Source: Linyphia triangularis
Taxonomy: Eukaryota; Arthropoda; Arachnida; Araneae; Linyphiidae
DNA length: 64,000 bases
Assembly (NCBI GenBank): GCA_963978545.1
Contig: OZ021733.1
Location: forward strand, 33,027,424 to 33,091,423
Direction of reading: 5' to 3'
The first letter of the stretch is position 1, and every line of letters begins with the position of its first letter. Made by a program: the position numbers and the translations under genes. The notes below the pieces were generated by a model. It saw only the letters and a list, made by a program, of their open reading frames with translations. It did no database searches and was not told where the DNA came from. Below are positions 61,213 to 64,000 of this stretch, in pieces.

Positions 61213-61420
61213 CCCTGGTAACTGCGCCGACCAAACGGTACAGTAATTAGCGTGCTTGCTTCCAGACCGCGAGGTTGCGGGTTCGAGTCCCGTGTTGGCA
61301 TGGGTGTTTGTAAATGTATGTTGGTTTGTCTAATGACGAATGTTTCGGCGCATTATAGCCCTCGTGTTGCTGACGGCGCCAGATAATCTGAATACAACCA
61401 ACCAACCCTGGTAACTGCGC
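61213..61420 (+). mobile_element. tRNA-derived SINE, copy 2, with 15-bp target-site duplications
   Basis: The body lies between perfect repeats ccctggtaactgcgc (61213-61227 and 61406-61420). The head has a well-paired acceptor (GCCGAC with GTTGGC), a degenerate A box (TACAGTAATTAGCGTG) and an intact B box (GGTTCGAGTCC). The body after the head matches copy 1 nearly base for base, and the tail is ACAACCAACCAA. A recent insertion. Confidence 0.92.
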
Positions 61421-63345
61421 ACAAGCGATTGTTATTTTCGATGTCAAACACGGTTTTTGCCTACCTGTTTGGTTCCTATGTTTTATCTTTCATCATGCAA
61501 GGCTGAAAAACATACACTATATATTCTCAAATATCAAATTGTTTTGCCTTTATTTACTGTAGTTGACTAAAAATGAATTTGTGGAATTTGCCTTGAACGT
61601 CGGAAGAAAATGCCATCAGTATAGACAGTTTTCTTGACCCATTTGTTTTCAATTGAAAATTTATATTTGCGTAAAAATACTGATTAAATTATACATTTAG
61701 CGATTGAGGGTTTCCACTTAGCCAATGGGGCATCTACTTTTGCGCAGTTTAAATGGCCTGATAACGTCATCGAAAATCGTTTTCTTCTCTTGTTAAAAAA
61801 GTCGCCTAACTTTGCAAGGTAGCTGTAAAAATCTCTTTGTGGAAGAAGACTGGAACAAGCACGCATCTTGCGGAGCAAGAATCCAGCGTCAAACCAAATA
61901 ACCAAAGGTAGCTGTAGTATTTAAGTACAAGAAATCCTTGTTATTTTCCCAAGTCAATCACCAGGTACTGTAAATCACAAAATAGGAGGAGCGTATTGTA
62001 TGGCAGTTTGCATCCACACATCACTTATTACTAATGTAAGCAAATAATTTAATATGGGCAATATTATTTTTTACTAAAAAAAATTCAATTAGTTCTGATT
62101 GAGACCATATTATTAATTATGTACGTAATGAAATTAAGGCTCATTTATAGTCATTATCAAATTATGTTCAATCTCTAATTGATTAATTGTCTATCTATAG
62201 CATAAATCGAGTCATAAAATGATAAACCATAAGTGTTTCTATCTAAGATCGATTTAAAATCAAATACTCGTATGCTAAATGTTCAATCTCCAAATGCTGT
62301 GCATTCAGACGCCTAAATTGTCTCTTTTTGGCACAATACCATCAAATTATTATTCTTTACAACTCATCAGGCCCATATATATATATTATTTAAGAAATCT
62401 ACTTCACATTGTAAAATAAAGGCTTAAGGAATCTTGGTTGTTGTTCATCATGACACTTTTCTTATAAAAACTGAGTTATGCTCATTCTACTTAACCTCTC
62501 ATAGTAAAATGATTCCATCTTATTGCACTTAGTGAATTTCTAACACTGTATATTTTAGCTGAAGAAATAATATCATTTAATTACTTCAACTAAAGTTGGG
62601 TACAATGGTGTTTTTTGAAAAGTTAAGTCAGAATACTCAAAGATTTTATTTGGGTTTGTTTCCAATTTGTCATACTTTACACTGAGGGTCCATTACGAGT
62701 ATTAAATTTGGTAAAATATCTCTATAAACTCTTTTTCGTGTCTACAGACAGAAATAAGCTTCTTCCACATTTTTTGTAACTTGTGAATGAAATTGCCATG
62801 AAAGAAAATGTTTATGTGTAAAAGATAAATCGTCTTTCTGAGATGCTCTAGTCCAGATTTGTGCCATTATGTTTCTTAAATTTGTATTCTCATATAACCT
62901 TGTACAAGTTCTGATTGTTTGTTAGCAGCGTGCACTAATATCTCCTACTCTTACCAACTCAAATATTTTAAATCGTTTGCATTATAAACGTTCCTTTGCA
63001 AATCATCCAAAGGCTAAATCTCAGTAATTGAACTTAGATTTTAGTTAATTCAATGAAGAGTCATAAAGACGTATTAAAATAACCAATAAAATGATGTTAA
63101 GAATGTATGGATTTTTGAATTTTCATTAAAACCTCAACATTAATCTTTTCAATAATTTTACTAATTTAGAAATTCTGTGGATACATTATATTATCTTAAA
63201 TTAGAACTATTATTATTGCTTTATTTGTTATAAGAAATATATTTTTGTATTAAAAGCAGAAATGTATTTGTTTTTTAAATTTTACTTTTCAAAGCTGTTT
63301 ATAAAATCTGTGTCGTTCTTTTTCAGCTAATCCTTCTTTTTGCAG
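61421..63345. other. AT-rich stretch; candidate intron or upstream region
   Basis: No gene or element recognised. A 73-codon minus frame at 61684-61905 is mixed-composition but has no known motif. Confidence 0.35.
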
Positions 63346-63443
63346 GAAAAAAGAGTAATATACAATAAAAAATGTCTAAAAATGAAGGATCAAGAAGACC
63401 TTTAAAGGAGAAAATTGTGAAGATATATGAAGCCTTTTTTCGG
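63346..63443 (+). CDS. Probable 5' coding exon of an unidentified gene (partial)
   Basis: A polypyrimidine acceptor CTTCTTTTTGCAG ends at 63345. The exon has 26 nt of leader, then ATG at 63372 in a good context (AAAAAATGT), and 24 codons: MSKNEGSRRPLKEKIVKIYEAFFR. It ends at CGG|GTATGT, phase 0. The peptide has ordinary composition and an amphipathic helix-like LKEKIVKIYEAFF. I do not recognise the family. The rest of the gene would lie beyond 64000, and an upstream non-coding exon before 63346. Confidence 0.45.
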
Positions 63444-64000
63444 GTATGTATTAAAACTGTTGTGATAATTATCAAAAAGGGTCCATTTGTTTGAAAGACG
63501 TTGCATTGAATAAGATTAAAATAAATAGTATAGCCCATAAAAACAAAGTTTTTAATATTAATATTTTATATGCATTGCCAATTTTTACGTACAATAGGGT
63601 ATTTGACAAATTTTCAAAATATGTTTTAAATAAAGCGTATGCCCAAAATAAAAGACACATATCTTTTCTTTTTTCAAAATAATCCCGCAAAGCACCAAAA
63701 ATTGCATTTTAAAATGCAAGCAGAAGCCCTGCCTCTAAAATGCTGCTCAAAGCCCCATCTGACTGTGACGTCACTACTGCATAAACAGCCTCATACAGCA
63801 AGTATGGAATAGATTCTGCGCCAAGAATTGTTTGCATAAAAACACTTTAAGTTATGGCAGATTTTTATTATAGCATTTTTTTATGATAATCTTGTGTTCC
63901 TATTCAACTTCAATGCATTATTACCTGTTTTTTTACTCTGTAAATGATTAAATAAGATCAGACATAAATTGTAATGAGTGTTCCTATTTATCCCTTTCTG
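63444..64000. other. Possible intron with fragment of the satellite-like element
   Basis: 63530-63600 resembles 3280-3350 (CCCATAAAAACAAAGTTTTTAATA and TATGCATTGNCAATTTTTA), so a diverged piece of the same family as the 25.7-27.5 kb array may be present. A TGACGTCA site lies at about 63766-63773. Confidence 0.4.

Noticed and set aside
61684..61905. 73-codon minus-strand gene
   Set aside because: Ordinary composition, but no motif, splice sites or promoter context support it.

Overview
This is an AT-rich invertebrate nuclear window, packed with transposable elements and microsatellites. The one well-supported host gene encodes a cuticle protein with a Rebers-Riddiford-type chitin-binding domain in the form usual for arachnids (YxFxY, then GSYGYTD, then TNEPGT). 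With the very AT-rich, repeat-dense background, this points to a chelicerate, most likely a spider. That placement is an inference.

Layout. 1-6.8 kb: AT-rich sequence with (TA)n and (ATTT)n arrays, a long palindrome around a (TA)n core, the degraded C-terminus of a LINE, and a short inverted-repeat element. 6.84-8.26 kb: a GC/CpG-rich island without a convincing ORF, a candidate regulatory region. 8.7-11.5 kb: a broken Penelope-like reverse transcriptase, interrupted by a tRNA-derived SINE and other sequence. 11.5-25 kb: dispersed MITE-like and fold-back elements. 25.4-30 kb: a six-unit 301-bp tandem array, followed by an element nested inside an element nested inside an element. 35.19-43.5 kb: the cuticle gene, with TATA box, initiator, four coding exons and poly(A) signals. 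Its intron 2 holds a degenerate Tc1/mariner-type transposon with about 260-bp terminal inverted repeats. 44-47.1 kb: a long (TA)n array, AT minisatellite and a partial tandem duplication. 49.1-60.4 kb: a full-length LINE with perfect 12-bp target-site duplications, whose ORF2 is split by a 5.97-kb TIR element that itself carries smaller elements. 61.2 kb: a second SINE copy. 63.35 kb: one plausible 5' coding exon of an unidentified gene that runs off the window.

How the parts relate. The cuticle protein joins a signal peptide, an acidic Met/Asp/Gly-rich module, a chitin-binding domain, and a Gly/Met/His-rich domain made of seven 34-residue repeats. The SINE and the LINE both end in an AACC-type tail, so this LINE, or a relative, may supply the SINE with its reverse transcriptase. 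Much of the rest of the window is a record of insertions into insertions, and target-site duplications give their order in several places.
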